The notes: a model not told the origin generated them from the letters alone. A stretch of DNA of 64,000 nt from CAYWRZ01 sp964460845 (GCA_964460845.1 CAYWRZ010000001.1:310001-374000); one strand, 5' to 3'; shown: positions 37,253-45,900, counted from the stretch's first letter. A program made the numbers and translations.

Positions 37253-37744
37253 TTAAAAGCGGAATCTTTTTTCGGTCAGTTTTGAGGCAAGCGTCGGATA
37301 AATCCTAAAGAGCATTTTCAGGGTTTTGGAGGGTTTTTCTAACAAGTCTTCCACCACTGTCTTTGGTTTATCCATCACTTTAAAAATTCTTCCGTCCTTT
37401 AATTCAAATTCTATAACCTGAAAAATTCTTCCCGTTCGTTGATTTTTCAACGGACTGATACGTATAATATCAGCCGGTTCAATCGGTTCTTTATTCCAGA
37501 CCAGACTCCTGTCTGTTTTTAGCGTGTGGAGACGACCAAATCTGAAGCGGATGTAACACATATCAGCCAACCATAACAAGGCTGTCGCTAACAGTCCGCC
37601 AGAAAAAATAAACCTACCCATAAAAGAGCCTGCAAAATCACCGAAAATCTCGTTCCGGAAAACATAAAAAATCAGTGTTGCCGTTACTGTCAGCGGGAGT
37701 ATGCTGAAAAAAAGTCGTGCTGTATATGTTCCACTTAGTCTCAT
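37253..37744 (-). CDS. Hypothetical membrane protein with C-terminal PH-like domain
   Basis: A 163-residue protein with two membrane helices (FFSILPLTVTATLIFYVF and FIFSGGLLATALLWLADMCY), then a beta-rich part (SLVWNKEPIEPADIIRISPL ... IFQVIEFELKDGRIFKVMD) that resembles bacterial PH-like domains. The start overlaps the stop of the truncated paralog by 4 bp (ATGA), so the two are co-translated. Function unknown. Confidence 0.65.
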   Translation of the reverse strand: MRLSGTYTARLFFSILPLTVTATLIFYVFRNEIFGDFAGSFMGRFIFSGGLLATALLWLADMCYIRFRFGRLHTLKTDRSLVWNKEPIEPADIIRISPLKNQRTGRIFQVIEFELKDGRIFKVMDKPKTVVEDLLEKPSKTLKMLFRIYPTLASKLTEKRFRF

Positions 37745-38139
37745 AAAACCGGGATAAACTTTTCGAGGGCAGGATAACGCTTTAGTATAGTGTTAAATGC
37801 TCTTTCATAGGTGCGGGCAAGCGTATCCAAATAGGTTGTTTCCAATGAATAAGTCGTATCGGCAGGCACGGTAAGCACGGGTTTTTGCTGCCAATCGTAC
37901 ACCGAAATGAAGGTTCGAAGCGTCCACATCGGGGTCCATTCGCCTCCACTTCTGCCCCAGGGAGCAAAACGCGCAGTGGCAGCCGTTTCTTCCGAGCGAT
38001 GGATCTGCACATCGAGAGTAACGATGTAATTGTGGATCACTCCTACGGGAAACACTTTAAACTGATAGGCCGAAAGGCAGGCTATAGACGAAGAAATCGC
38101 ACAGAAAAAGAGACCGAAAAAACAAAGTGATTTTTTCAT
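37741..38139 (-). CDS. Truncated mosaic paralog of the 35820-36617 protein
   Basis: A 132-residue protein whose first 87 residues match the full-length paralog exactly at DNA level, followed by about 45 diverged residues, ending at FIPVL. It is half the paralog's length and lacks the Cys-containing C-terminal half. The stop overlaps the start of the next membrane-protein gene, so the truncation may be an old deletion that fused it to a new neighbour. It could be a working short protein or a decaying copy that serves as a donor for gene conversion. Confidence 0.6.
   Translation of the reverse strand: MKKSLCFFGLFFCAISSSIACLSAYQFKVFPVGVIHNYIVTLDVQIHRSEETAATARFAPWGRSGGEWTPMWTLRTFISVYDWQQKPVLTVPADTTYSLETTYLDTLARTYERAFNTILKRYPALEKFIPVL
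37879..38139. repeat. 261-bp perfect direct repeat, copy 2
   Basis: Partner of 36357-36617, same orientation, no mismatch or gap. A 1.5-kb segment holding the lipoprotein and membrane-protein genes lies between the copies. Confidence 0.95.
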
Positions 38140-38354
38140 CCTGATATACCTAAAGAGAGGGAAAGAAAATAAGGTGTAAACCCTACAGCCTCACACAAAT
38201 ATAAGCTAATCTCAAAAAGGAGGTGTAAAAACGGCTTCCAAAAAAACGATGCGCAGAGGAATTGACACGTTTTATTTTCACTAAAAATCGGCAGAACTCC
38301 CTTTTAAAGCTCCTTTATTTGTATCGTTATCTCTTTCTTTATGGGTGTTTTTGC

Positions 38355-38386
38355 TTTGTTTACCTTAAATTCGTTCTGTAATTTTC
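38355..38386 (+). promoter_or_regulatory. Putative promoter for the TPR gene
   Basis: TTTG at 38355-38358 and TAATTTTC at 38379-38386 are 20 bp apart. This matches the Bacteroidota promoter layout with one mismatch at the last -7 base. The ATG follows at 38394, so the leader would be very short. The rest of 38140-38393 shows no gene. Confidence 0.5.
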
Positions 38387-38393
38387 ATAGCTA

Positions 38394-39512
38394 ATGCGAG
38401 TCGGTCTGTTTTTTCTCTTTTTTTTACTGTGTGTATGCCCTGTATCTTTTGCGCAAACTGCGGAAGCGCATTACGAACGCGGGCTTACTAATAACCGAGC
38501 GGGGAATTACCTGCCCGCCATCGAAGAATATAACCGGGCCATTGCGCTTAATCCTAACTACGAAGAAGCGTATAACGACAGGGGAGTAGCCAAGAGCGGA
38601 CTGGGCGACGAGCTTTCGGCCATTGAAGATTATAATACCGCCATAAAGCTGGACCGGAACTATGCCAATGCCTATCTGAACAGAGGGGTTTCATGGTCGA
38701 AGCTGAAAAACTTCCCGCAGGCTTTGGCTGATTTTAATGAGGCCATCCGACTCAACCCCGAAAATGTAATTTTCTTCCGATCAAGAGCAATGCTCAAGTT
38801 TGAAATGGGCAAGCCGGAAGAGGCCATAGAAGATTTTAACCGCGTGATAGCTTTGACCCCTGAAGACCCCGAAGCCTGGTGTAACCGGGGTTATGCTAAA
38901 TTAACCATGCAATTATTCAGCAGTGCCGTAGGTGATTTGGACAAGGCCATCACACTAAATCCAACCTATCTTCAGGCATACCGCTACCGCGCTTTTTGCT
39001 ATACTGAGATGGAGTTTTACAGCATGGGCATCGAAGACTGGGGCAAGGTAGTAACGCTGGATCCGGGTAATTTTGAAGCGTTCAATCAAAGGGGTTCGGC
39101 GCGATATACGCTCAGTGATTATGCCGGTGCCTTACAGGATTACCGCAAAGCGCTTACACTAAATCCGGAGTACGTAGAAGCAAAAATGAATTTGGCAAAA
39201 ACCCTATCGGTGTTGCAAGATCTGGATGCCTCGCTTGAATTGTACAACCAGGTAGTACAGCAAAATCCCGATTTTGTAGAGGCTTACATTGATCGGTCGA
39301 ATGTACGGACGCAACTGAAGGATATAAAAGGCGCTTATGAGGATCTCCGCAAAGCCGAAGTCTTAGCACCTGATAATCCCAATATATACATCTCAAAAGC
39401 CTTTGCCAAATTTGCCGAAGAAGATCAGGAAGGGGGATGTGAAGAACTGAAAAAAGCCTTTAAGCTCGGCGCTGGAAACGTGAAGGAGGTACTGGAGCAT
39501 ATCTGCCGGTAA
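38394..39512 (+). CDS. Secreted TPR-repeat protein
   Basis: A 372-residue protein with a signal peptide (MRVGLFFLFFLLCVCPVSFA, then QTAEAHYERG) and about ten consecutive tetratricopeptide repeats of the regular type (NPNYEEAYNDRGVAKSGLGD, NRNYANAYLNRG-like). These form a protein-binding superhelix in the periplasm. It ends QEGGCEELKKAFKLGAGNV, a capping helix. It is a single gene read against its neighbours. Partner unknown. Confidence 0.85.
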   Translation: MRVGLFFLFFLLCVCPVSFAQTAEAHYERGLTNNRAGNYLPAIEEYNRAIALNPNYEEAYNDRGVAKSGLGDELSAIEDYNTAIKLDRNYANAYLNRGVSWSKLKNFPQALADFNEAIRLNPENVIFFRSRAMLKFEMGKPEEAIEDFNRVIALTPEDPEAWCNRGYAKLTMQLFSSAVGDLDKAITLNPTYLQAYRYRAFCYTEMEFYSMGIEDWGKVVTLDPGNFEAFNQRGSARYTLSDYAGALQDYRKALTLNPEYVEAKMNLAKTLSVLQDLDASLELYNQVVQQNPDFVEAYIDRSNVRTQLKDIKGAYEDLRKAEVLAPDNPNIYISKAFAKFAEEDQEGGCEELKKAFKLGAGNVKEVLEHICR

Positions 39513-39540
39513 ATAGCTGTATGTATTGTGGGCGGGATAG

Positions 39541-39948
39541 TTAATGCGCTTCCTGAGGGTTTATAAGGAGTCCGAAGAAGTGTACCGGGACTAAAAAAAG
39601 AAAGGCCGCCAACACGCCCGCGATGCCGTAATAGGCATCAAACAGATCGGGGGTATTCAGCAAGGGAATCCACAGTTCGTAAGCCACCGTAAGAAGCAGA
39701 AAAACTACTCCTATAGCCGCTATATACAGAAAACGTGTTCCGCGAAGCAGCGCCATATAGCCTACACTGGCGAGAATAATATAGCTGAGGGAAAAATTAG
39801 AAACATGCTGGTAAAAATCAGGAAAGAGTTCGAGCAGCGAATCCATTCGTAAAAAATCCTTTTTTCTTCCCATAAAGAGGATAAAAGCTCCGACAAGGGA
39901 AATCAGAAAACAAAGTGAGGTCGGAATTTTAGGCAGATATCGGAACAT
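39541..39948 (-). CDS. Hypothetical four-helix membrane protein
   Basis: A 135-residue protein with four hydrophobic segments (FLISLVGAFILFMG, LSYIILASVGYMALLRG, YIAAIGVVFLLLTVAYELW, IAGVLAAFLFLVPVHFFGLL). No conserved motif is recognised. It converges on the TPR gene. Confidence 0.6.
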   Translation of the reverse strand: MFRYLPKIPTSLCFLISLVGAFILFMGRKKDFLRMDSLLELFPDFYQHVSNFSLSYIILASVGYMALLRGTRFLYIAAIGVVFLLLTVAYELWIPLLNTPDLFDAYYGIAGVLAAFLFLVPVHFFGLLINPQEAH

Positions 39949-40076
39949 TTTAACGAATTAAAAGTAGGCGCCTACTCCTTTTTAATAGCGAATCCAACCT
40001 GAAGTTTCGAAGCTTCATATTGCGGAAAAAAAAGTGAGATTGCATAAAAAACGTGCGTTTGGTGGTTGTATTGCGC

Positions 40077-40607
40077 TTACGGAACATCCACTATTTCTTT
40101 GCGAATATATTGTTTGATCAGTGCATTATTATCAATGGGTTGCCCTTCAAACGTATCGTCTCCAAAATCATGATGCACAACTCTTTGGTAATACACGGTC
40201 CTTTCAATGAGCGGAAACCAAAGGGGTGTTTCAGTAATCAAAAGATTTCCGTAGCCCCCCGAATAAGAACCTACGGGCTTGAAATAGGCATTAAAAATAC
40301 GTCCGTCCACTCGCTGATATAAAAACGAACGGGCTTTAAGTACGTTTAGCCTAAAAGGATTAGATACATAGGTCAGCATTATGCCTGCTACGAGCATCGC
40401 ACACGCGATTGCCAACATTCTTGCGAAAAAAACAATCCGGAAATTACCCGTCGAAGAGTGAAATACCAGCCATAAGGTAATGGCCGAAAGCAAAATAGAG
40501 AACAAAACGTCTGTCCAAATCCCTATCCACGATATTCCGGCCAATAAAAAAAGTGTAAGGCAAAGGCTAAAAAAGAGTGTAAGGGCTAATCCGATCTTGA
40601 ATTTCAT
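40077..40607 (-). CDS. Hypothetical membrane protein
   Basis: A 176-residue protein with three N-terminal membrane helices (LALTLFFSLCLTLFLLAG, VLFSILLSAITLWLVF, MLAIACAMLVAGIMLTYV) and a soluble C-terminal part of about 90 residues containing GSYSGGYGNLLITETPLWFP. Family not recognised. It is flanked by gene-free gaps of 128 and 165 bp in which nothing else is seen. Confidence 0.6.
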   Translation of the reverse strand: MKFKIGLALTLFFSLCLTLFLLAGISWIGIWTDVLFSILLSAITLWLVFHSSTGNFRIVFFARMLAIACAMLVAGIMLTYVSNPFRLNVLKARSFLYQRVDGRIFNAYFKPVGSYSGGYGNLLITETPLWFPLIERTVYYQRVVHHDFGDDTFEGQPIDNNALIKQYIRKEIVDVP

Positions 40608-40772
40608 AAGACATCCATTTCATCTCCGGTTTTGGAATAACTAAATAAGATTCAAAAATAAAGGCAATATGAAGATCCGAAGAAAGAATTCGGGGAAGTA
40701 TGGGAGGAAATTCGTTTTACAGATGCTTCAACTTTTCATTTTTTGGGCTTTGTTTTTTCGACAGTATCGCTT

Positions 40773-41834
40773 TCAGACGCCGACTGTCGTATCGGTTAGT
40801 TTTCTACCCTGTTGGGTTCTGTATGTTTGTTCATTTAACATCTTGCGATCCAACGCATCCTGGTGCTCATCGAGGGTTCTCTCTCCTATATGCGTGATGG
40901 TGTGTTGCGTTCCATTATCATAATCCTGATTATTAGCTTGCATAAAGCCGTTGATTCCCGCATGAATAAAAAATTCAGGAGATGTTAAATCTTTACCGGC
41001 ATTTGCTTCTAAAGTAATTTTACTTGCTCCATCGGCAGCTACTATTGTAGCGTAGTGGTAGGGACAATCATCGGAATTAGTTAATATATGCCCCATTTTA
41101 TCTCCAATCCGTGTTTCTGAGAGGTCTTCGGAAAGGTCGGGCCTATCCGTTCCAACCCCTATCAAATGCTGAAGGTGAGTGGCAAATTCCATACAATCAT
41201 TTTTTCCCAAAATACCCGTAGTGGGTGCATTTATTCCGCCATCTGAGTTATTTCTTAAATCAGTTATCAAATTATCTTCAAGATCGTGCTGAGGAACCTG
41301 CATCGTAAAGCCCAAGAACCCGGCTAAACCGCATAGTGCATCTGAGGGAACCTCCTGTGTGCGATTTGTTTGTGCCGTTGCACGTTCGGCGTTCGAAAAC
41401 AACCTGACATTGGGTGTCCAGGAGTTTAAATTTATCGGATTCAGATCATTGGTTACCTCATTGCCTTTACTATATAAGCTACGGGGAACCGGATCGGGTG
41501 CGCTAGTCTTACTATACAGCGTTTTCCGATTGTTTATTGGAATACTATAATTTCCCGTTGCACTGTTTTCGCAGGCGTTTAGGTCAACCGCGCGTTGTAG
41601 TACCGAATTTCGATGGCTCCCTATGGAACTGAGGTTCACCATTTCCTGAACAGCGCTCAACTGCCTCACCTGCCGAGCATTATTAACTATGTTTTGGAGC
41701 TTTCTTTGTGCAACAGAGGTTTCACGATTTTCTGTAAACCGCGCGGCCGATTCGCGCCTAACCTGAATCGGAGAAATAGCATTGGCTACAGCGCGCCCCG
41801 TCGTATCCGGCTTTTTATCAAAAAAAGCATTCAT
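40773..41834 (-). CDS. Possible polymorphic-toxin or contractile-injection cargo with NlpC/papain-like C-terminus
   Basis: About 353 residues, no signal peptide. The N-terminal region has the 'QR' repeat pattern (NRETSVAQRKLQNIVNNARQ, QLSAVQEMVNLSS, SVLQR) that precedes DUF4157-type domains in proteins linked to extracellular contractile injection systems. The C-terminal half has a Cys near a helix start (GKNDCMEFATHLQHL), a His followed by a strand (CPYHYATIVAADG) and a polar residue in the next strand (ITLEANAG). That Cys-His-polar order fits NlpC/P60 or papain-like peptidases. The start at ATG 41834 is preferred; the frame opens earlier at TTG 41888. No immunity gene is obvious nearby. The activity is inferred from the motif order. 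Confidence 0.5.
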   Translation of the reverse strand: MNAFFDKKPDTTGRAVANAISPIQVRRESAARFTENRETSVAQRKLQNIVNNARQVRQLSAVQEMVNLSSIGSHRNSVLQRAVDLNACENSATGNYSIPINNRKTLYSKTSAPDPVPRSLYSKGNEVTNDLNPINLNSWTPNVRLFSNAERATAQTNRTQEVPSDALCGLAGFLGFTMQVPQHDLEDNLITDLRNNSDGGINAPTTGILGKNDCMEFATHLQHLIGVGTDRPDLSEDLSETRIGDKMGHILTNSDDCPYHYATIVAADGASKITLEANAGKDLTSPEFFIHAGINGFMQANNQDYDNGTQHTITHIGERTLDEHQDALDRKMLNEQTYRTQQGRKLTDTTVGV

Positions 41835-42037
41835 TTGTTCATGCGTTTTAACATTGAGAAACCGTCTTATAGCGTTTCCTATCAACAAATAGATTCAGAT
41901 GAGAAATCCAAAGTTTTAATTTAATACTAAATTTTAAGAAAAGTGAAAAATTCCCTCTTTATATATCCGGAACGGCTCTTTGTGCATTCAAAAACGCCTC
42001 CGGTGGCATGATGCTCAGCCTCTTTCGTCACACTTCA

Positions 42038-42493
42038 CTATAGCTCGTACTTTATATAAATAATTGCAGTAATAATGCTAAAAATAGCGGTAAGTGAAAT
42101 TTCCAATCGTTTATTTCGCGGCGCTTTTTTATGATATAAAATAAGGATCAAAGGTGAAAGCACAAGTCCTGAAAGAAGTCCAACTATATAATTCGATTGC
42201 ATAAGCCTATGGTTTTCGGCGCTCACAACCCAGCCTTCATTTGAGGACATTGCATTTAGTAGCAGGTGGGTACACAGAAAAATAGTTGTATAAAGCATTG
42301 TAGCTAACAGGATATAAAATAGCACAGGTGTCTTAAAGGGAAGCCTGACAAAGAATGAAGCTAAGGTGAGCAGTCCGAGAAGCAGCATATACAGTTGGGG
42401 TTCCTTCTTTAAGTGTGTCTGCACCACACCTGTTCCGAGGAGTAATCCGACGAATAGCAGTCCGATGAGCAGGGTAGAAAGATGGAGCTTCAT
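42038..42493 (-). CDS. Hypothetical five-helix membrane protein
   Basis: A 151-residue, almost wholly hydrophobic protein (LLIGLLFVGLLLGTGVV, LYMLLLGLLTLASFFV, VLFYILLATMLYTTIFLCTH, YIVGLLSGLVLSPLILILYH, LTAIFSIITAIIYIKYEL). No recognised motif. It is the last gene before the first degenerate palindromic element. Confidence 0.6.
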   Translation of the reverse strand: MKLHLSTLLIGLLFVGLLLGTGVVQTHLKKEPQLYMLLLGLLTLASFFVRLPFKTPVLFYILLATMLYTTIFLCTHLLLNAMSSNEGWVVSAENHRLMQSNYIVGLLSGLVLSPLILILYHKKAPRNKRLEISLTAIFSIITAIIYIKYEL

Positions 42494-42540
42494 TTTTTTA
42501 TGCTTTGACCTGATAATGAGGCCATATAACTAAGATAAGG

Positions 42541-42616
42541 ATTTCGGAGCCTGGCGAAGTGTCGGATTTTCGGAGCACAAAACTGTCGGTCAGTACTGAA
42601 CCCGCTTTGCCAGGTC
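42541..42616. repeat. Degenerate attC-like palindromic element
   Basis: It contains the phrase ATTTCGGAGC twice and arms CCTGGCGAAGTG and CGCTTTGCCAGG that are imperfectly complementary across about 50 bp. It shares the internal ATTTCGGAGCAC phrase with the elements at 48699 and 49490, but clear TAAC/GTTA boundaries are missing. Probably an eroded member of the same family. Confidence 0.45.
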
Positions 42617-42684
42617 TAAAAAACTTTGCCGGGATTAAGAGGGCGCTTTCTATTCCGGGCAATTTTTCTCCTTCGCGCTACGGA

Positions 42685-44115
42685 TCACTTTATTTCGTTT
42701 CCGCTTTTGTCAATTTTTAAGGTGCGTCCGTTTTGCTGCACATCCGAAACTCCATTTTTAAAATAGGATGCGTCTTCAAAAACCAGCGGAATAACTTCTT
42801 TACCGGCACGATCGATAAAACCCCATTTCTCATTTTTCATCACTGCCGCCAATCCTTCCGAAAAACTCAACACCTTATCGTATTTGTCTAAAATCAATAT
42901 CGTATTGCCTTTTTTGTCGATGGCTTCAAAGCGCCCGTTCAGGCGAACCATTGCCAAATCTTCTGAAAAGCCCGATGACCAGTCGTATCGAAACGGGATG
43001 ATGGTTTTCCCCGACTTATCAATAAAGCCGTATTTTTCGCTGATGGAAACCAAAGCCAGGCCTTCCGAGAATGATTCGGCTTTACGGTATTCCAATGGCA
43101 AAATAACTTTTCCTGTGTGGTCGATATATCCATATTTTTCTTTTAATTGAACAAGGGCAAGCCCTTCGGAAAATGCTTTGACGTAGTCGTATTCTAAAGG
43201 AGTCACTTTTTTTCCGGTTCGGTCTATGAATCCATATTTCCCGTTAAGGGAAACTTTAGCGAGGTTTTCGGAAAAGAAAAAGGGATAGTCATATTCAGGG
43301 GCGACAATTTCTTTTCCCGTTTTATCTAAAAATCCCCATTTTCCATTTTTTGACACCAACATTATTCTTTCTATAAGCGGCCATTTTTCGTCATAGCTAC
43401 TGTGTAAATGGTCTTCCGGTTTTTGCGTATTATCGGTGTCGTAATATTCAATAAGCCTTTCCGAAATTTGAGCTACTTTTCCGTTTCTGTACTGAATTTG
43501 TGTAATCCAGTTATTGTGGTTGTCAAATTCATAGGTAAAAGTCTCGGTATATTTTTTCTTTCCGTCAGGCTCAAAACTCGATTCTTCGGTGACATTCCCA
43601 TGTTCATCGTATTTTAGCTTAAAGGTATTTAATTGCTTGCCGCTACCGTCCACTTGAAATTGCTCCACCTTATTCCCTTTGCTGTCATACGTATAAGTTA
43701 ATATAGCGTGTAGAGCTCCGTGGCGATTTACTAAAGTTTTTGTTTCAATTCCATTGCGATCATATTCATATATAAATGTCATCTCGGGAGGCTCATTTTC
43801 GGAAAAAGCCCCGTAAGCTTTTGTCATTAGGCCCTTACTGTCATACTCGAATGCCCATACATACGCTAATTTATCATCGGCACGGTACTGTTTTCCGCTT
43901 AACTGCTTTCCGTTTTTGTCGTATTCCGAAACCTTGGTAAATAAAAGCGTTACAGGCTCAGGCACTCCCTCTATCTCTTCTGCAAAATAAACTTTCTCTT
44001 TTACGGATTTTATATTTCCATAAAAATCATTTTTCTTTTCTGTCTTTTGCGCGTGCGTACAGCTTGCTAAAAGCAACAAATAACTTACTCTAAAAACAAA
44101 TTTCAGAACCTTCAT
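42685..44115 (-). CDS. WG-repeat lipoprotein
   Basis: A 476-residue protein with a lipoprotein-like signal (LLLLASCTHAQK). The first half has YD-like turns (EYDKNGKQLSGKQY, YEYDRNGIETKTL). The second half has seven WG-type repeats of about 33 residues (KWGFLDKTGKEIVAPEYD, KYGFIDRTGKKVTPLEYDY, KWGFIDRAGKEVIPL). WG repeats form beta-rich solenoid or propeller structures, probably for binding; no enzymatic motif is seen. It lies at the left border of the cassette array on the same strand, but is not bounded by well-kept cassette ends. The 281-bp gap to its right (44116-44397) holds only the degenerate element at 44290. Confidence 0.85.
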   Translation of the reverse strand: MKVLKFVFRVSYLLLLASCTHAQKTEKKNDFYGNIKSVKEKVYFAEEIEGVPEPVTLLFTKVSEYDKNGKQLSGKQYRADDKLAYVWAFEYDSKGLMTKAYGAFSENEPPEMTFIYEYDRNGIETKTLVNRHGALHAILTYTYDSKGNKVEQFQVDGSGKQLNTFKLKYDEHGNVTEESSFEPDGKKKYTETFTYEFDNHNNWITQIQYRNGKVAQISERLIEYYDTDNTQKPEDHLHSSYDEKWPLIERIMLVSKNGKWGFLDKTGKEIVAPEYDYPFFFSENLAKVSLNGKYGFIDRTGKKVTPLEYDYVKAFSEGLALVQLKEKYGYIDHTGKVILPLEYRKAESFSEGLALVSISEKYGFIDKSGKTIIPFRYDWSSGFSEDLAMVRLNGRFEAIDKKGNTILILDKYDKVLSFSEGLAAVMKNEKWGFIDRAGKEVIPLVFEDASYFKNGVSDVQQNGRTLKIDKSGNEIK

Positions 44116-44289
44116 TGTGCTTAATTATTTTTAATAATTTAGGTTAGCATGCTGTTCATCACTTTTTCATGACGCATGATAAATAAATCCTTAAAGCCTC
44201 TTTTTCATGGCTTAAACACCCTGAAATTATGAAAATAATGGTTAGAATGGCGTAAGAAAAAACTATTTGTGGATTAATGGCCTGGCAAA

Positions 44290-44343
44290 ATAGTGGAAAT
44301 CGAAGCACTTCAGCGCCGCTTTTAACAAACCCCTGTTATGGGC
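44290..44343. repeat. Degenerate attC-like element (3' side of the VOC cassette)
   Basis: The run ATCGAAGCACTTCAGCGCCG then CTTTT and a GTTATGGGC end matches the right half of the elements at 45772 and 47928 (ATCGAAGCCGTTCAGCCGCG...GTTAGTGG). The left half is not recognisable. Confidence 0.5.
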
Positions 44344-44397
44344 AGTTTTTATTTCTATTCATACTTGTCTATGTCCAAATTTATCGACAAATGAAGT

Positions 44398-45003
44398 TCA
44401 TTTAAGTTCTGAAAGTATCAACTTTTTCTGTTTGAGCGTATTCCTCATTGCTTTGTCTCTAACTTCCGGGTCTTCACTGTTTATCAGGTCAAAATATTCA
44501 ACCGGGACAACCTGCCACGATAAACCATATTTGTCTTTGCACCAACCACAAGAACTTTCTTGTCCTCCGTTTGCTGTCAATGCGTTCCAATAATAATCTA
44601 CTTCTGCCTGGTCTTTGCAGTTGATAACAAAGGATACAGATTCATTAAACTTGAAGAAAGGTCCGGCTGCCAAAATATTAAATTCCATTTCATTAATTTC
44701 AATAATTGCAGTTTCAAAGTCTCCTCCGCCTGCTTCCGGTGGATTTTTATATTTGCGATGATCTTTAAGCTTACCGTCCTTGAAAATAGAAAGATAATAA
44801 TCTGCTACTGCTTTAGCATCTGTCGTTTCAACCCAAATTGAGGGTGTTATTTTTTGTGCAATCCTATTTTTAGTCATTTGGCTGGTGTCTTTTGTCATTA
44901 AGGTTTGGCTGGTTGATTTGTCGTTGTTGCTGGACTGATTTGAATTTGAACAAGAAGTTGTCAAACCCATAACAATTGTTCCGAGAAGTAATAATTTATT
45001 CAT
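44398..45003 (-). CDS. VOC/PhnB-like protein with lipoprotein signal
   Basis: A 201-residue protein. Residues 1-45 form a lipoprotein signal (LLLLGTIVMGLTTSCSNSN) and a Ser/Thr/Lys linker. The rest is a PhnB/3-demethylubiquinone-methyltransferase-like VOC domain: ITPSIWVETTDAKAVADYYL, GGDFETAIIEINEMEFNIL, and GWCKDKYGLSWQVVP. Such proteins are normally cytoplasmic, so an exported, lipid-anchored form is unusual. It is a single-gene cassette near the left end of the array. Confidence 0.75.
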   Translation of the reverse strand: MNKLLLLGTIVMGLTTSCSNSNQSSNNDKSTSQTLMTKDTSQMTKNRIAQKITPSIWVETTDAKAVADYYLSIFKDGKLKDHRKYKNPPEAGGGDFETAIIEINEMEFNILAAGPFFKFNESVSFVINCKDQAEVDYYWNALTANGGQESSCGWCKDKYGLSWQVVPVEYFDLINSEDPEVRDKAMRNTLKQKKLILSELK

Positions 45004-45046
45004 TTTTCTATTGTCGAGCTACGTTTGTTTATTCGTTAAAAGCTAT

Positions 45047-45159
45047 CGGGGTTACACTGCCGGTTCCGAACTTATTTCGGAATCAGCCCGCTTGATCTAT
45101 CTGCCGACAGGCAGGCGCAACCGCGAAGCAGCACCGAAGGCAAGCGCTTGTTACCAGCC
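45047..45159. repeat. attC-like element between VOC and membrane-protein cassettes
   Basis: It ends in GTTACCAGCC (45150-45159), whose inverted copy GGCTGGTAAC bounds the next cassette at 45772. Its 45047-45117 part is collinear with 48791-48861 with 64 of 71 bases equal, including the hairpin CTGCCGACAGGCAG. The left arm is degraded. Confidence 0.55.
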
Positions 45160-45750
45160 GTTTTTTCTTTCTACGTAATATTTGTATGGGTTTTCAGAAT
45201 CGTATTCTCCGTTATGATAGATTAAAAATTCTGCGTGTTTGTCGTCAAGTTTAATTGTCTCAATTTTAGTAATTCCTAATAAACAAAGGTCCCCAATATG
45301 AAAAACTTGTTTGTCAAAAATTACGAACTTTGTCTGTGTGATATGAATAATTTCCCCGCAAGCTAAAAATCCACCTTTCGTAACAGATATTTTATTGGTT
45401 TCGTCAATTCTGCTTTCATATACAAGTTGTCCGAATATGAGTGTCAAAATACTCAAAACGATTAAAGGTGTTAACAAAAATACTATCAATAATTTCTTTT
45501 TTGAGTTTTTGAATATGGTGAAATAAATAATTGTCGATATTAGAAATGTCCAGCTAATTATCGAAAAGGTATAAAGCCCTTTCAGTATGTACCCATTAAA
45601 TGCAAAAACTGTAAAGATCAAAAACAATATTGTCGAAGCAACTAATATTTTCTGAATTGCCTTTTCTGTTTTTGGAAATGTCGTTTGGGTCAGAAGTGGA
45701 ATGCAATTCAGTCCAATTATAAGTCCTATGAATATTAATATTGCTGTCAT
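45151..45750 (-). CDS. Hypothetical membrane protein (cassette)
   Basis: A 199-residue protein with four N-terminal membrane helices (ILIFIGLIIGLNCIPLL, ILVASTILFLIFTVFAF, TFSIISWTFLISTIIYFTIF, LLIVFLLTPLIVLSILTLIF) and a soluble C-terminal part of about 85 residues. The Trp-stop pair (TGGTAA) is part of the cassette end. The gene fills its cassette with short leaders, 45150-45781. Family not recognised. Confidence 0.65.
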   Translation of the reverse strand: MTAILIFIGLIIGLNCIPLLTQTTFPKTEKAIQKILVASTILFLIFTVFAFNGYILKGLYTFSIISWTFLISTIIYFTIFKNSKKKLLIVFLLTPLIVLSILTLIFGQLVYESRIDETNKISVTKGGFLACGEIIHITQTKFVIFDKQVFHIGDLCLLGITKIETIKLDDKHAEFLIYHNGEYDSENPYKYYVERKNGW

Positions 45751-45771
45751 TCGTGTGTGTCTGTCTAAAAT

Positions 45772-45888
45772 GGCTGGTAACGAGCCGCGTATTGCCGAAG
45801 GTGGGGATATTTAGCCCCTCCGATAGCTATCGGAGTTCAATCGAAGCCGTTTAGCCCCGCTTTTGGCAATACCTTGTCAGCGGTAGGC
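45772..45888. repeat. attC-like palindromic element
   Basis: The boundaries are GGCTGGTAAC and GTCAGCGGTAGGC. The arms GTATTGCCGAAGGTGGGG and CCCCGCTTTTGGCAATAC are complementary at most positions. The centre holds a perfect 18-bp palindrome, CTCCGATAGCTATCGGAG (45818-45835). It closes the three-gene Crp/methyltransferase cassette. Confidence 0.65.
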
Positions 45889-45900
45889 TTTCCTGAATAT

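Noticed and set aside
37741..38139. Frameshifted pseudogene of the 35820 paralog
   Set aside because: After the common part the frame stays coding and homologous for about 45 residues and stops in an ATGA overlap with the next gene, so a short functional form cannot be excluded.
40669..40923. Rightward frame overlapping the 3' end of the putative cargo gene
   Set aside because: No signal or domain; it lies mostly antisense to the longer leftward gene and has a Cys/Phe/Ser-rich composition typical of an antisense frame.
42685..44115. RHS/YD-repeat toxin
   Set aside because: The YD-like turns are few and the C-terminal half is WG repeats with no toxin domain; the protein has a lipoprotein signal.
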